64,000 nucleotides of DNA from Microbacterium mangrovi (GCF_000802305.1 NZ_JTDK01000006.1:186001-250000), one strand, 5' to 3'; positions 33,346 to 42,884 are shown, counted from the first letter of the stretch. Notes: generated by a model from the sequence alone, not told the origin. A program made the numbers and translations.

Positions 33346-35019
33346 TCAGCGCGCGAGAGCCTCGCGCAGCGTGTCGAGTCCGACGCCGCCGATGCCGAGC
33401 GCGCGCTTGTGGAACTCCTTGATGGAGAACGAGTCGCCCTGACGCGCGCGGTAGTCGTCGCGTGCCTGCTCCCAGATGCGCTGGCCGACCTTGTACGACG
33501 GCGCCTGGCCCGGCCACCCGAGGTACCGGTTGACCTCGAACCGGATGAACGCGTCGGACATGTTGACGTTGTGGCGCATGAAGTCGAGAGCGTAGGCGGC
33601 ATCCCACGTGCCTTCGCCGTCCGGACGCGGCTTCTCGAGGTGAACGCCGATGTCGAGCACCACGCGTGCGGCGCGCATGCGCTGCCCGTCGAGCATGCCC
33701 AGGCGATCGGCGGGGTCTTCGAGGTACCCGAGCTGCTCCATCAGCCGCTCCGCGTACAGCGCCCACCCTTCGGCGTGGCCCGAACTGCCCGCGAGCAGTC
33801 GGCGCCACGAGTTGAGCTCATGGCGGTTGTAGACCGCCTCCGCGATCTGCAGGTGGTGCCCGGGCACGCCCTCGTGGTACACCGTGGTCAGCTCGCGCCA
33901 CGTGTCGAAGGTGTCGACGCCCTCGGGCACCGACCACCACATGCGGCCCGGACGCGAGAAGTCGTCGGTCGGGCCGGTGTAGTAGATGCCGCCCTCATTC
34001 GTGGGCGCGATCATGCACTCGAGCCGGCGAATGGGCTCGGGGATGTCGAAGTGGCTGCGACCGAGCTCCTCGACGGCCCGGTCGCTGGTCTCCTGCATCC
34101 AGCGCTGCAGCGCTTCGGTGCCGTGCAGCGTGCGCGACTCGTCGGCCTCGAGCAGGGCGACGGCCTCCTCGACGGATGCGCCCGGCTTGATCTCGTGCGC
34201 GATGGCGGTCTGTTCGGCGACCATCCGGGCGAGCTCCTCGCGGCCCCACTCGTAGGTCTCGTCCAGGTCGATGGTCGCGCCGAGGAAGCGGCGCGAGTGC
34301 AGCGCGTAGAGCTCGCGGCCGACCGCGTCGCGGTCGCCGGCGACCGGCGCGAGCTCGCTGCCGAGGAACGTCGACAGGCGGTCGTAGGCCACGCGTGCGG
34401 CGTTCGAGTTGTCGGCGAGGTCGCGGGCGAGGGATGCCGGCAGCTGGCCCTCGTCGGGAGCGGCGTTGCCGGTGAAGGTCGCGAAGAACCCGTTGTCCCC
34501 GAGGTAGCGGCCGATCTCGGTGGCGACCTCCTCCACCTGACGGCGTGCGGGCACGACACCCTGCGCGATGCCCTCGCGGAGGGTCTCGATGTAGCCGTCG
34601 ATCGCGCCGCGGACTCCGCCGAGACGACGGGAGATGACAGCCCAGTCCTCGACCGTCGCCGTGGGCATGAGGTCGAACACCGAGCGGATGTCCTGGGCCG
34701 GGGAGGCGATCACATTGAGGTCGCGCAGATCCCAGCGCGCCTCGGCGACCTCCAGGTTGAGCCGTAGCTCGCGGGTGAGGTCGGCCTTGGTGACCTCGTC
34801 CACGGCGTCGACGGACGTCGCCGCTTCGAGCTCGGACAGCGTCTTGCGGGTGGCGTCGACGATGTCCTGGATGCCCGCCGGTGAGTAGTCGCCGTACCGG
34901 TCGTTGAACTCGGAACGGCCGATGTAGGTCGCCAGCGTCGGCACCTTCTCGGCGAGGGTGTCCACCCAGGCGTCCGCGATCTGATCGACCGGGGTCGGGG
35001 TGCGGGAAGAATCACTCAT
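33346..35019 (-). CDS. DUF885-family metallopeptidase-like protein
   Basis: 557 aa from ATG 35019. That start is chosen over ATG 35022 because the -10 box is then 6 nt away. Helical protein with the HEGVPGHHLQIAEA zinc-peptidase-like motif about two thirds along and SSGHAEGWALYAERLMEQLG after it, in the order of the DUF885/M2-like fold. WPGQAPSYKVGQRIW is the C-terminal family motif. No signal peptide; probably a cytoplasmic peptidase. Confidence 0.88.
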   Translation of the reverse strand: MSDSSRTPTPVDQIADAWVDTLAEKVPTLATYIGRSEFNDRYGDYSPAGIQDIVDATRKTLSELEAATSVDAVDEVTKADLTRELRLNLEVAEARWDLRDLNVIASPAQDIRSVFDLMPTATVEDWAVISRRLGGVRGAIDGYIETLREGIAQGVVPARRQVEEVATEIGRYLGDNGFFATFTGNAAPDEGQLPASLARDLADNSNAARVAYDRLSTFLGSELAPVAGDRDAVGRELYALHSRRFLGATIDLDETYEWGREELARMVAEQTAIAHEIKPGASVEEAVALLEADESRTLHGTEALQRWMQETSDRAVEELGRSHFDIPEPIRRLECMIAPTNEGGIYYTGPTDDFSRPGRMWWSVPEGVDTFDTWRELTTVYHEGVPGHHLQIAEAVYNRHELNSWRRLLAGSSGHAEGWALYAERLMEQLGYLEDPADRLGMLDGQRMRAARVVLDIGVHLEKPRPDGEGTWDAAYALDFMRHNVNMSDAFIRFEVNRYLGWPGQAPSYKVGQRIWEQARDDYRARQGDSFSIKEFHKRALGIGGVGLDTLREALAR

Positions 35020-35025
35020 CATTCC

Positions 35026-35031
35026 AGCCTA
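35026..35031 (-). promoter_or_regulatory. -10 box (TAGGCT) for DUF885 gene
   Basis: 6 nt from ATG 35019 and 3 nt from ATG 35022 on the minus strand. Confidence 0.5.
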
Positions 35032-35087
35032 CGGAAACGGCACCCGGTCCCGCCAATCGCGGAACTGGATGCCGCAACCGGGCGCGG

Positions 35088-37745
35088 TCAGTGACCGGCG
35101 AGGTCCCAGTTCGCGCCCCGGCCGATCTGCACGTCGAGGGGCACCGACAGTTCGGCGGCATCGCCCATGCGGGTGCGGACGATGCGCTCGGCGGCATCCC
35201 ACTCCCCCGGTGCGACCTCGACGACGAGCTCGTCGTGGATCTGCAGCAGGATGCGCGAACGGAGCCCCTCGGCCGTGAACTCGTCGTGGATGCGGAACAG
35301 CGCGATCTTCATGATGTCGGCGGCACTGCCCTGGATGGGCGCATTGAGGGCGGCGCGTTCGGCGTTCTCGCGCAGGACGCGGTTGGGGCTGGACAGGTCC
35401 GGGAACGGGCGGCGGCGTCCGAAGATCGTCTCGGTGTAGCCGACCTCCTTCGCGGCGAGCACCGACGAGCGCAGGTAGTCGCGGACGGCGCCGAACCGGG
35501 CGAAGTACTCGGTCATCAGCTGCTTCGCCTCGGCCTGCTCGATCCGGAGCTGCTTGGACAGGCCGAAGGCCGACAGGCCGTAGACCAGGCCGTAGGACAT
35601 CGCCTTGACCTTGGTGCGCATGAACGGCGTGACCTCCGCCGGCTCGACGGCGAACACGCGCGACCCGACGAACCGATGCAGGTCTTCACCCGAGTTGAAC
35701 GCCTCGATGAGGCCCGCGTCGCCCGACAGATGCGCCATGATGCGCATCTCGATCTGCGAGTAGTCCGCCGTCAGGAGCGTCTCGTAGCCCTCGCCCACTT
35801 CGAACGCCGCACGGATGCGGCCCGACTCGTCGGAGCGGATGGGGATGTTCTGAAGGTTCGGGTCGGTGCTCGACAGGCGGCCGGTCTGGCTGCCGGTCTG
35901 CACGTAGGTGGTGTGGATGCGGTGGTCGGCGCCGATGGCGGCATCCAGCGACTCGATGATCTGCCGGAGCTTGGTCGCCTCACGGTGCTGCAGGAGCAGG
36001 TCGAGGAACGGGTGTGGACTGGTCTCTTGCAGATCGGCGAGGACCGCGGCATCCGTGGAATAGCCGGTCTTGGTCTTGCGCGTCTTCGGCAGCTCGAGCT
36101 CTTCGAAGAGCACCTCCTGCAGCTGCTTCGGCGAGCCGAGGTTGACCTCCCGGCCGATCACCGCGTAGGCATCCTGGGCGATCGCGTCGGCCCGCACGCC
36201 CAGCTCGGCGCTGAACTCCGCCAGCTTCGGATGCGAGACGGCGACGCCGGCGAGCTCCATGGCGGCAAGGGTGGAGAGCGTCGGCAGTTCGATGTCGGCG
36301 AGGACCGAGGCGACACCCTCGGGCAGCGCGGCCCGCTGGGCGTCTGCGACGCGGAGGGTGAACCAGGACAGCTGCCCCGGCGTCGCGCCCTCGGTCTCCG
36401 GTACGAGCTGCGTGGGGTCGGCCTCGGGGAGCTTCTCGTCGAGATAACGGTCGACGAGGTGACCGAGCGACTTGTCGGGGAAGCTCGGCCGGACCAGCCA
36501 CCCCGCGATGATCGTGTCGAATCCGATGCCCGAGGTCGTGATGCCCGCCCGACTGAGAGCCTTGATCTGCGGTTTCGCGTCGCTGAACGTCTTGACGGCG
36601 TCCGAGGCGAACCAGTCGCGCACGGCCGCCGCGACCTCGTCGTTCCAGCCGGACTCGACCGCCAGGGGCCGATCGCCGTTGCTGCTGATCGTGGCGAACC
36701 CGAGCCGCCGGGGCAGGCCGCCCTCGGCCAGGACGGTCACGCCGACCTCGCCCTCGGCGGAGGCCAGCCAGTCGGCGAGGCCGGATGCCGACAGGTCGAC
36801 CGGCACGGGGGCGGCCACCTGCGGACCGGATGCCGCCGCAGCCATCTGCGGCTCCACGCCGGTCGCTTCGAAGACGCGGGGCAGCAGAGTCTTGAACTCG
36901 AGTCGCGCGAAGATGTCGCGCACGGCCTGCGCGTCGATGGGCTGCACGGCGAGGTCGGCAGGGCCGAGCGGCAGCTCGACGTCGCGCAGCAGACGGTTGA
37001 GACGGCGGTTGCGGCGCACGTCTTCGATGTGCTCGCGAAGGTTGCCGCCGACGACCCCCTTGATCGTGTCGGCGCCGTCGAGCAGCGCATCGAGGGACCC
37101 GAACTGGGTGAGCCACTTGACCGCCGTCTTCTCGCCGACCTTGGGCACGCCGGGCAGGTTGTCGCTGGTCTCGCCCACGAGCGCGGCGATGTCGGGGTAC
37201 TGCTCGGGCGGCACGCCGTAGCGCTCCTGAACGGTGACCGGGTCGTACCGCTTGAGCTGCGAGACGCCCTGCACGTTCGGGTAGAGCAGCGTGACCTCGT
37301 CGGTGACGAGCTGGATCGTGTCGCGGTCGCCGGAGCAGACCAGCACGTCGTAGCCGGCCTCGGCGCCCTGCGTGGCGAGCGTGGCGAGGATGTCGTCGGC
37401 CTCGATGTCCTCCTTCTGGAGCACATGGATGCTCATGGCCGCGAGGCACTCCTGAAGCAGCGGGATCTGTCCTCGGAACTCGGCGGGGCTCTCCGACCGA
37501 TTGGCCTTGTACTCGGTGTACTCGCGGGTGCGGAACGACTGCCGCGACGTGTCGAAGGCGACCGCCATGTGGGTCGGACGCTCGGCCTTGATGAGGTTGA
37601 CGAGCATCGAGAGGAATCCGTAGATGCCGTTCGTGTGCTGTCCGTCCTTCGTCGAGAAGTTCTCCACGGGGAGGGCGTAGAAGGCACGGTAGGCCAGCGA
37701 GTGGCCGTCGACGACGAGAAGGGTAGGCTTTGCGGAGTCCGTCAC
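35088..37745 (-). CDS. polA: DNA polymerase I
   Basis: 885 aa from a leaderless GTG. The N-terminal 5'-3' exonuclease/FEN domain runs to about 290 (LLVVDGHSLAYRAFYAL; FDTSRQSFRTREY; ALVGETSDNLPGVPKVGEKT). The middle domain lacks the DxE residues of a proofreading exonuclease, as in most actinobacterial Pol I. The polymerase domain has motif A TADYSQIEMRI, the O-helix KAMSYGLVYGLSAFGL and motif C LLQIHDELVVE. It performs Okazaki-fragment maturation and repair synthesis. Full length for the family. Confidence 0.97.
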   Translation of the reverse strand: MTDSAKPTLLVVDGHSLAYRAFYALPVENFSTKDGQHTNGIYGFLSMLVNLIKAERPTHMAVAFDTSRQSFRTREYTEYKANRSESPAEFRGQIPLLQECLAAMSIHVLQKEDIEADDILATLATQGAEAGYDVLVCSGDRDTIQLVTDEVTLLYPNVQGVSQLKRYDPVTVQERYGVPPEQYPDIAALVGETSDNLPGVPKVGEKTAVKWLTQFGSLDALLDGADTIKGVVGGNLREHIEDVRRNRRLNRLLRDVELPLGPADLAVQPIDAQAVRDIFARLEFKTLLPRVFEATGVEPQMAAAASGPQVAAPVPVDLSASGLADWLASAEGEVGVTVLAEGGLPRRLGFATISSNGDRPLAVESGWNDEVAAAVRDWFASDAVKTFSDAKPQIKALSRAGITTSGIGFDTIIAGWLVRPSFPDKSLGHLVDRYLDEKLPEADPTQLVPETEGATPGQLSWFTLRVADAQRAALPEGVASVLADIELPTLSTLAAMELAGVAVSHPKLAEFSAELGVRADAIAQDAYAVIGREVNLGSPKQLQEVLFEELELPKTRKTKTGYSTDAAVLADLQETSPHPFLDLLLQHREATKLRQIIESLDAAIGADHRIHTTYVQTGSQTGRLSSTDPNLQNIPIRSDESGRIRAAFEVGEGYETLLTADYSQIEMRIMAHLSGDAGLIEAFNSGEDLHRFVGSRVFAVEPAEVTPFMRTKVKAMSYGLVYGLSAFGLSKQLRIEQAEAKQLMTEYFARFGAVRDYLRSSVLAAKEVGYTETIFGRRRPFPDLSSPNRVLRENAERAALNAPIQGSAADIMKIALFRIHDEFTAEGLRSRILLQIHDELVVEVAPGEWDAAERIVRTRMGDAAELSVPLDVQIGRGANWDLAGH

Positions 37746-37751
37746 CCCGCA

Positions 37752-37757
37752 AGCCTA
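37752..37757 (-). promoter_or_regulatory. -10 box (TAGGCT) for polA
   Basis: 6 nt from GTG 37745 on the minus strand; leaderless. Confidence 0.5.
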
Positions 37758-37798
37758 GCCGGGGCCACCGACACCGAGTTCTGCCGAGCGGAGACACG

Positions 37799-38224
37799 AT
37801 GCCCGAGACCACCAGCCCCGGAATCGACTGGGCGATGGCGCGCGGAATGGGCGCCCTCGCAGAGAAGATGGGTCTGCAGTGGGTGGAGTTCTCGCTCGAG
37901 CGATGCGTGGCGACGATGCCCGTCGAAGGCAACACGCAGCCGGTCGGACTGATGCACGGCGGTGCTTACGTGGTCCTCGGCGAGTCCCTCGGTTCCATGG
38001 CCGCCAACCTCCACGCGGGTCCCGGGCGGCTCGCGGTCGGCATCGACATCAACGCGACGCACACCCGCTCGGCGACCTCCGGCGTCGTCACCGGCGTCTG
38101 CACGCCGATCCACCTCGGCCGCAGCATGACCGTCCACGAGATCGCCGTCTCCGACGAGCAGGGACGCCGGCTCTCCACGATCCGGATCACCAACCTGATC
38201 AAAGACCTCCCGGCATCCGCCTGA
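37799..38224 (+). CDS. Hotdog-fold thioesterase (PaaI-like)
   Basis: 141 aa; CGGAGA precedes ATG 37799. GLMHGGAYVVLGESLGSMAA is the catalytic hotdog motif (HGG with the acid residue in the following helix), and INATHTRSATSGVVTGVCTP the core strand. Such enzymes hydrolyse aryl- or acyl-CoA, for example in phenylacetate or menaquinone metabolism. Divergent from polA. Confidence 0.88.
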   Translation: MPETTSPGIDWAMARGMGALAEKMGLQWVEFSLERCVATMPVEGNTQPVGLMHGGAYVVLGESLGSMAANLHAGPGRLAVGIDINATHTRSATSGVVTGVCTPIHLGRSMTVHEIAVSDEQGRRLSTIRITNLIKDLPASA

Positions 38225-38237
38225 AGCCGAAACGAAG

Positions 38238-38268
38238 GATGCCGCCGGGTGATCCACTCGGCGGCATC
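38238..38268. terminator. Bidirectional stem-loop terminator
   Basis: A 10-bp stem GATGCCGCCG / CGGCGGCATC with an 11-nt loop, between the convergent thioesterase and ANTAR regulator genes. Confidence 0.65.
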
Positions 38269-38284
38269 GTCGTGTGACGGGGGC

Positions 38285-38902
38285 TCAGCCCTTCTTCGGG
38301 GCGAGCTGCTCGATGATCGCCTTGGCGACGTCCTGCATCGTCAGGCGGCGGTCCATCGACGCCTTCTGGATCCAGCGGAAGGCCTCGGGCTCGGAAAGGC
38401 CCATCTTCTCGTTGAGGAGACCCTTGGCGCGGTCGACGAGCTTGCGGGTCTCGAAGCGCTCGACCATGTCGGCGACCTCGGCCTCGAGCGTGACGATCTG
38501 GTCGTAGCGGGCCAGGGCGATCTCGATCGCCGGCAGCAGGTCGTTCGGCGTGAAGGGCTTGACGACGTACGCGAGTGCCCCCGCCTCGCTCGCACGCTCG
38601 ACGAGCTCCTTCTGGCTGAAGGCGGTCAGCAGCACGACGGGCGCGATGTGGTTCTTACTCAGCTTCTCGGCCGCCGAGATGCCGTCGAGCTGCGGCATCT
38701 TGACATCCATGATGACGAGATCGGGGCGCAGCTCGGTCGCCAGCTGTACTGCGGTCTCACCGTCGCCCGCCTCGCCCACCACGTCGAATCCGTTGTCGCG
38801 AAGGATCTCCACGATGTCGAGACGGATGAGCGATTCGTCCTCCGCGACGACGACGCGTCGGGGGGCGGGGGCTGCTGCGGGACTCTGCTCCTGGTCAGTC
38901 AC
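38285..38902 (-). CDS. ANTAR-domain response regulator (PdtaR-like)
   Basis: 205 aa from a leaderless GTG. The N-terminal receiver domain has the phosphoacceptor in LVIMDVKMPQLDG, the acidic pocket VVVAEDESLIRLD and Lys in YVVKPF. The C-terminal ANTAR RNA-binding domain (FETRKLVDRAKGLLNEKMGL; AFRWIQKASMDRRLTMQDVA) binds paired hairpins to relieve transcription termination. It is orthologous in build and polA neighbourhood to mycobacterial PdtaR; the partner kinase is not in the window. Confidence 0.92.
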   Translation of the reverse strand: MTDQEQSPAAAPAPRRVVVAEDESLIRLDIVEILRDNGFDVVGEAGDGETAVQLATELRPDLVIMDVKMPQLDGISAAEKLSKNHIAPVVLLTAFSQKELVERASEAGALAYVVKPFTPNDLLPAIEIALARYDQIVTLEAEVADMVERFETRKLVDRAKGLLNEKMGLSEPEAFRWIQKASMDRRLTMQDVAKAIIEQLAPKKG

Positions 38903-38908
38903 CTTCCC

Positions 38909-38914
38909 ATCCTA
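38909..38914 (-). promoter_or_regulatory. -10 box (TAGGAT) for ANTAR regulator gene
   Basis: 6 nt from GTG 38902 on the minus strand; leaderless. Confidence 0.5.
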
Positions 38915-38951
38915 GCGAACGCGTACGAGAGGCCCCTGCATGCGGGTGCGG

Positions 38952-38957
38952 TAGTGT
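38952..38957 (+). promoter_or_regulatory. -10 box (TAGTGT) for tRNA-Leu
   Basis: 13 nt before the mature tRNA 5' end. Confidence 0.4.
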
Positions 38958-38970
38958 CGGATGCTGGTAC

Positions 38971-39053
38971 GCCGGTGTGGCGGAATGGCAGACGCGACCG
39001 ACTCAAACTCGGTTGCCCGAGAGGGCGTGTGGGTTCGACTCCCATCACCGGTA
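38971..39053 (+). tRNA. tRNA-Leu, anticodon CAA
   Basis: Acceptor stem GCCGGTG/CACCGGT (G-U at the first pair), D-arm GGCGGAATGGCAGACGC, anticodon stem-loop CCGA-CTCAAAC-TCGG giving anticodon CAA (reads UUG), a long variable arm typical of class II tRNA-Leu, and T-loop GGGTTCGACTCCC. CCA is not encoded. An intrinsic terminator follows 4 nt later. Confidence 0.95.
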
Positions 39054-39057
39054 CCGA

Positions 39058-39094
39058 CGCCGACAGGGCCGCCCGGAGGGTGGCCCTGTCGGCG
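39058..39094. terminator. Bidirectional terminator between tRNA-Leu and the CHAP gene
   Basis: A perfect 13-bp stem CGCCGACAGGGCC / GGCCCTGTCGGCG with an 11-nt loop serves the tRNA on the plus strand and the CHAP-repeat gene (stop at 39105) on the minus strand. Confidence 0.8.
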
Positions 39095-39104
39095 TTCGCG
39101 GCGC

Positions 39105-42100
39105 CTACCTCGGGATCGACTTGCCCGCGCTGGTCTTCGTCACGCTCAGGTATCCCGCCTTGCCACCCGTCACGCGGACCGCGATCGTGGTGCCCCGGTC
39201 GACGGTCGCGACCTTGTACGCGGAGGTGGTCGCCCCGGCGATCGGGACGCCGTTGCGCAGCCACTGGTAGCGGAGGGCGACCGGTGCCGGACCCCACGCG
39301 CCCGCCTGCGCGGTGAGCGTCGCCCCCACGACGGCCGTGCCGGCGATCACGGGGGTCGGCGTGGCGGTCAGCACCCGGGGCACGGCCAGACCTGCGCTGG
39401 TCTGCGTGACGGTCGCGTAACCGGGCGCGGCGCCGGTGACCTTGACGGCGAGCGTCGTGCCGCGGTCGGCGACCGTCACCGTGTACGTCGCTCTCGTGGC
39501 GCCGGCGATCGGCGTCCCCGACCGGTACCACTGGTACGTGAGCGCGACCGGCGCCGGGGCCCACGCGCCGGGCCGCGCGGTGAGGACCGACCCCGCGGTC
39601 GGCGTCCCGCTGATCTGCGGCACCGGCGTCGCCGTGAGCGGCAGCTTCATCACCACGGCCGGACTGGTCTGGGTGACGGTGAGGTAGCCGGCCTTGGTCG
39701 CGGTGATCCGAACAGCGATCGAGGCGCCCAGATCGCCGCTCGACGACCCGTACGTCGCCGACGTCGCGCCCGCGATCGGAACCCCGTCGCGCAGCCACTG
39801 GTAGGTCAGGGCGACCGGCGCCGGACCCCAAGTGCCCGGCTGAGCGGTCAGCGTCGCGCCGATCGCGGGCGTTCCGGCGATGGTCGGCACCGGCGTCGCG
39901 GTCAGCACCCGGGGAACGGACAGGCCGGCGCTGGTCGTGACCACGGTCAGGTACCCGGGTTTGCTGCCGGTGACTCCGACGGTGAGCACGGTGCCGCGGT
40001 CGGCGACCGCCACCGTGTAGGTCCGGCCCGTGGCGCCGGGGATCGCCACCCCCGATCGGAACCACTGATAGGCGAGGGTGACCGGCGCGGGTCCCCACGC
40101 GCCCGGCTGCGCGGTCAGGACCGACCCCGCAGTCAGTGAGCCGGTGACCTGCGGCGCCGGGGTCGCCGTGAGCGGCCGCAGCACGACGACGCCCGCGCTC
40201 GTCCTGGTGACCGTGAGATAGCCGGCCTTGGATGCTGTCACCCGCACGAAGACGGACGCGCCGAGATCGCTGAGCGTTGACCGGTAGGTCGCTCCCGTCG
40301 CTCCGGCGATCGGCACGCCGTTGCGCAGCCACTGATATGTCAGCGTCACCGGGGCGGGGGCCCAGGTGCCGGGCAGTGCGGTGAGGGCCGATCCGATGGC
40401 CGGCGAACCCGCGATGACCGGAGTCGGCGTGCTGGTCAGGACACGGGGCACGGCGTGGCCCGCACTGAGTCTGGTCACGCTCAGGTAGCCGGACTTGGCG
40501 CCCGTCACTCGCACCGAGAGAGTGGTGCCGCGGTCGAGGGGGGTGACCCGGTACGTCGTGGCGGTCGCTCCGCCGATCGCGGCGCCGTTGCGCAGCCACT
40601 GGTACGTGAAGGTGACCGGTGCCGGGCCCCAGGCGCCGGGCTGCGCGCTCAGGACCGACCCGGCGGTCAGCGAGCCGCTGATCTGCGGCACCGGGGTCGC
40701 GGTCAGCGCCTTGAGCACCACGACGCCCGCGCTCGCCTTCGTGACGGTGAGGTATCCGGGCTTGGACCCCGTCACCCGGACGGTGATGGACGCGCCGAAG
40801 TCCGCTGCCGCCGCCCGGTACGTCGCCGACGTCGCGCCGGGAATCGGGGTTGCGCCGCGATACCACTGGTAGGTCAGCGTCAGGGGGGCCGGTGCCCACG
40901 TGCCCGGGCGGGCGGTGAACGTCGAGCCGATCGTCGGGATGCCGGTGACCTGCGGCGTCGGCGTGGCGGTCAGCACCCGCGGCACGGCTCTGCCCGCGCT
41001 CGTCTCGGTGACGGTGGCGAACCCGGCCCTGCTGCCGGTCACCTTCACCGTGAGGGTGCTGCCCCGGTCGGCGACGACGACCTGGTAGGTCGCGGCGGTC
41101 ATCCCGGCGATGGCGGCCCCATCGCGGTACCACTGGTAGGACAGGGCGACCGGTGCCGGCCCCCACGTCCCCGGCTGCGCCGTCAGGACCGAGCCCGCTG
41201 TCACGGAGCCGGTCACCTGCGGTACGGGGGTTGCCGTCAGCGGCTTCAGCAGCACCACGGCGGCGCTCGTCTTCGCGACGGTGAGGTATCCGCTCTTCGA
41301 ACCCGTCACCCGGACGGTGATCGACGCCCCCACGTCGCTCACCGGCGGCCGGTACGACGACGCGGTGGCGCCGGCGACCGGGATGCCGTTGCGCAGCCAC
41401 TGGTAGGACAGGGTCACGGGCGCCGGAGTCCAGGCGCCGGGCTGCGCCGTCAGCAGCGCTCCCGCCGCGCGGATGCCGCTGACGACGGGCACCGGGGTGG
41501 CGGTCAGCAGACGAGGCACCGCGATCGGCGCGCTCGTGCGGGTCGTCGTCGCGTATCCCGACCGGCGCCCGGTCACCACGACCGTCAGCGCGGTCCCGCG
41601 GTCCGCCACGGCGACCGTGTAGGCGGATGCCGTGGCACCCGGGATCGCCGCACCCGACCGGTACCACTGATAGGTCAGAGAGTCGGGGGCCGGCGCCCAC
41701 GCGCCGGTCGTGGCCGTCAGCTTGGCTCCGGCCACGGGCGTGCCCGACACTGTCGGCGTGGGCGCGGCGGTGAACGGCGGCGACACCACGGCGGCGGCGC
41801 TCAGCCGGGCGACGGTGCCGTATCCCGCCTTCGAGCCGGTGACGCGCACGGTGAGGGATGCGCCGAGGTCGGTCGCGAGCACTTTGTAGGAGGCACTCGT
41901 CGCCCCGGCGATGGCGGCGCCGTTGCGCGACCACTGGTACGCGAGGGTCACCGGCGCGGGCGCCCACGCGCCCGGCTTCGCCGTGATGGTGGAGCCGGGC
42001 GTGACGTCGCCCGAGATGACCGGAGACGGCGATGCCGTCAGCATCTTGACGGGAACCACCGCGGGGCTGAGCGCCGTCGCCGAGGTGTAGCCGGTCCGGG

Positions 42101-42884
42101 ACCCGGTGGTGACGACCGTCAGCTTCTGACCGGCATCCCCCGCGACCACACGATGCGTCGTGCCCGTCTCCCCCGCGATGGACTGTCCGTTGCGGTACCA
42201 CTGGTGCTTGAGGGTGACCGGGGCAGGTGACCACGCGCCGTCCTTCACGGCGACGGTCTGTCCGACGACGGCCGAGCCGGTGATGCGCGGCGTCGCCGAC
42301 CGGACCGTCGCCGCGGGAGAGGTCGTGCCGCCCTGCGGAACACCGACGACCGCGCCCATCGTGCTCGTCTGGATGAACCCGGACACCTCGGAGATCCGGT
42401 ACGTGCGCCAGTCGAAGTCGAGGCTGCTGTTGTCCTCGGAGACGACGAACGTGCCGGCCGCGGCATTGACGGACTCGACGTAGGCGACGTGCCCGAGCGG
42501 GGCGATCGCCGCGGACGTCCACCATGCGATGTCGCCGGGCGCCGGCGTCCGGTCCACCGTGATGCCCTTGGCCTGCGCCTGGCTGCCCCAATCGGTGGCG
42601 TTGCCGTGACCGGCGGAGATGAAGTCCGCGATGCCGCGCTTCTGCAGGCGGTACGAGGCGTAGTTCGTGCAGTTGTGCCCGCTGTACATGTACCAGAAGC
42701 TCTGTGTGTACACCGCCGCGTACCCGGCGTTGCCGTAACCGGCGGCCGTGCACGCCGTGAAGCCCTTGCACATTGTGCCGTACCAGGTGAGCGCCTGGGC
42801 CGACAGGGACTGCGCCACCGTTCCCCCGAGCACGATTGCGATGACTGCGAGCGCACTCACCAGACTCCGACGCAACTGACGCAT
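39105..42884 (-). CDS. Secreted CHAP-domain protein with 12 Ig-like repeats
   Basis: 1259 aa. ATG 42884 is chosen because MRQLRRSLVSALAVIAIVLG begins a signal peptide, with predicted cleavage after AQA (31); the frame is open further upstream. The CHAP amidase domain (about 35-175) has Cys72 (HNCTNYASY) and His132 (GHVAYVES) plus an acidic D-N at 151-152. From about 196 to the end are 12 tandem repeats of about 87 aa with the core TYQWxRxGxxIxGATxxxY. Such repeats resemble bacterial Ig-like domains and may bind wall polymers. Likely a peptidoglycan hydrolase or surface-attached enzyme. No sortase motif. Confidence 0.9.
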   Translation of the reverse strand: MRQLRRSLVSALAVIAIVLGGTVAQSLSAQALTWYGTMCKGFTACTAAGYGNAGYAAVYTQSFWYMYSGHNCTNYASYRLQKRGIADFISAGHGNATDWGSQAQAKGITVDRTPAPGDIAWWTSAAIAPLGHVAYVESVNAAAGTFVVSEDNSSLDFDWRTYRISEVSGFIQTSTMGAVVGVPQGGTTSPAATVRSATPRITGSAVVGQTVAVKDGAWSPAPVTLKHQWYRNGQSIAGETGTTHRVVAGDAGQKLTVVTTGSRTGYTSATALSPAVVPVKMLTASPSPVISGDVTPGSTITAKPGAWAPAPVTLAYQWSRNGAAIAGATSASYKVLATDLGASLTVRVTGSKAGYGTVARLSAAAVVSPPFTAAPTPTVSGTPVAGAKLTATTGAWAPAPDSLTYQWYRSGAAIPGATASAYTVAVADRGTALTVVVTGRRSGYATTTRTSAPIAVPRLLTATPVPVVSGIRAAGALLTAQPGAWTPAPVTLSYQWLRNGIPVAGATASSYRPPVSDVGASITVRVTGSKSGYLTVAKTSAAVVLLKPLTATPVPQVTGSVTAGSVLTAQPGTWGPAPVALSYQWYRDGAAIAGMTAATYQVVVADRGSTLTVKVTGSRAGFATVTETSAGRAVPRVLTATPTPQVTGIPTIGSTFTARPGTWAPAPLTLTYQWYRGATPIPGATSATYRAAAADFGASITVRVTGSKPGYLTVTKASAGVVVLKALTATPVPQISGSLTAGSVLSAQPGAWGPAPVTFTYQWLRNGAAIGGATATTYRVTPLDRGTTLSVRVTGAKSGYLSVTRLSAGHAVPRVLTSTPTPVIAGSPAIGSALTALPGTWAPAPVTLTYQWLRNGVPIAGATGATYRSTLSDLGASVFVRVTASKAGYLTVTRTSAGVVVLRPLTATPAPQVTGSLTAGSVLTAQPGAWGPAPVTLAYQWFRSGVAIPGATGRTYTVAVADRGTVLTVGVTGSKPGYLTVVTTSAGLSVPRVLTATPVPTIAGTPAIGATLTAQPGTWGPAPVALTYQWLRDGVPIAGATSATYGSSSGDLGASIAVRITATKAGYLTVTQTSPAVVMKLPLTATPVPQISGTPTAGSVLTARPGAWAPAPVALTYQWYRSGTPIAGATRATYTVTVADRGTTLAVKVTGAAPGYATVTQTSAGLAVPRVLTATPTPVIAGTAVVGATLTAQAGAWGPAPVALRYQWLRNGVPIAGATTSAYKVATVDRGTTIAVRVTGGKAGYLSVTKTSAGKSIPR
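39108..42299 (-). repeat. Twelve ~261-bp tandem repeats encoding Ig-like modules
   Basis: Each unit encodes LTATPxPxxSG, G(A/T)WxPAPVxLxYQW, an arginine-Gly turn, IxGAT and a VTGxxxGYxTVTxTSA end. Units 4-11 largely alternate between a D-x-GAS type followed by VVxLKP and a DRGT type followed by VPRVLTATP, giving a higher-order period of about 522 bp. Confidence 0.85.

Noticed and set aside
39108..42299. CRISPR-like periodic repeats
   Set aside because: The period is about 261 bp, the repeats are coding and diverged, and there are no short identical repeats with unique spacers.
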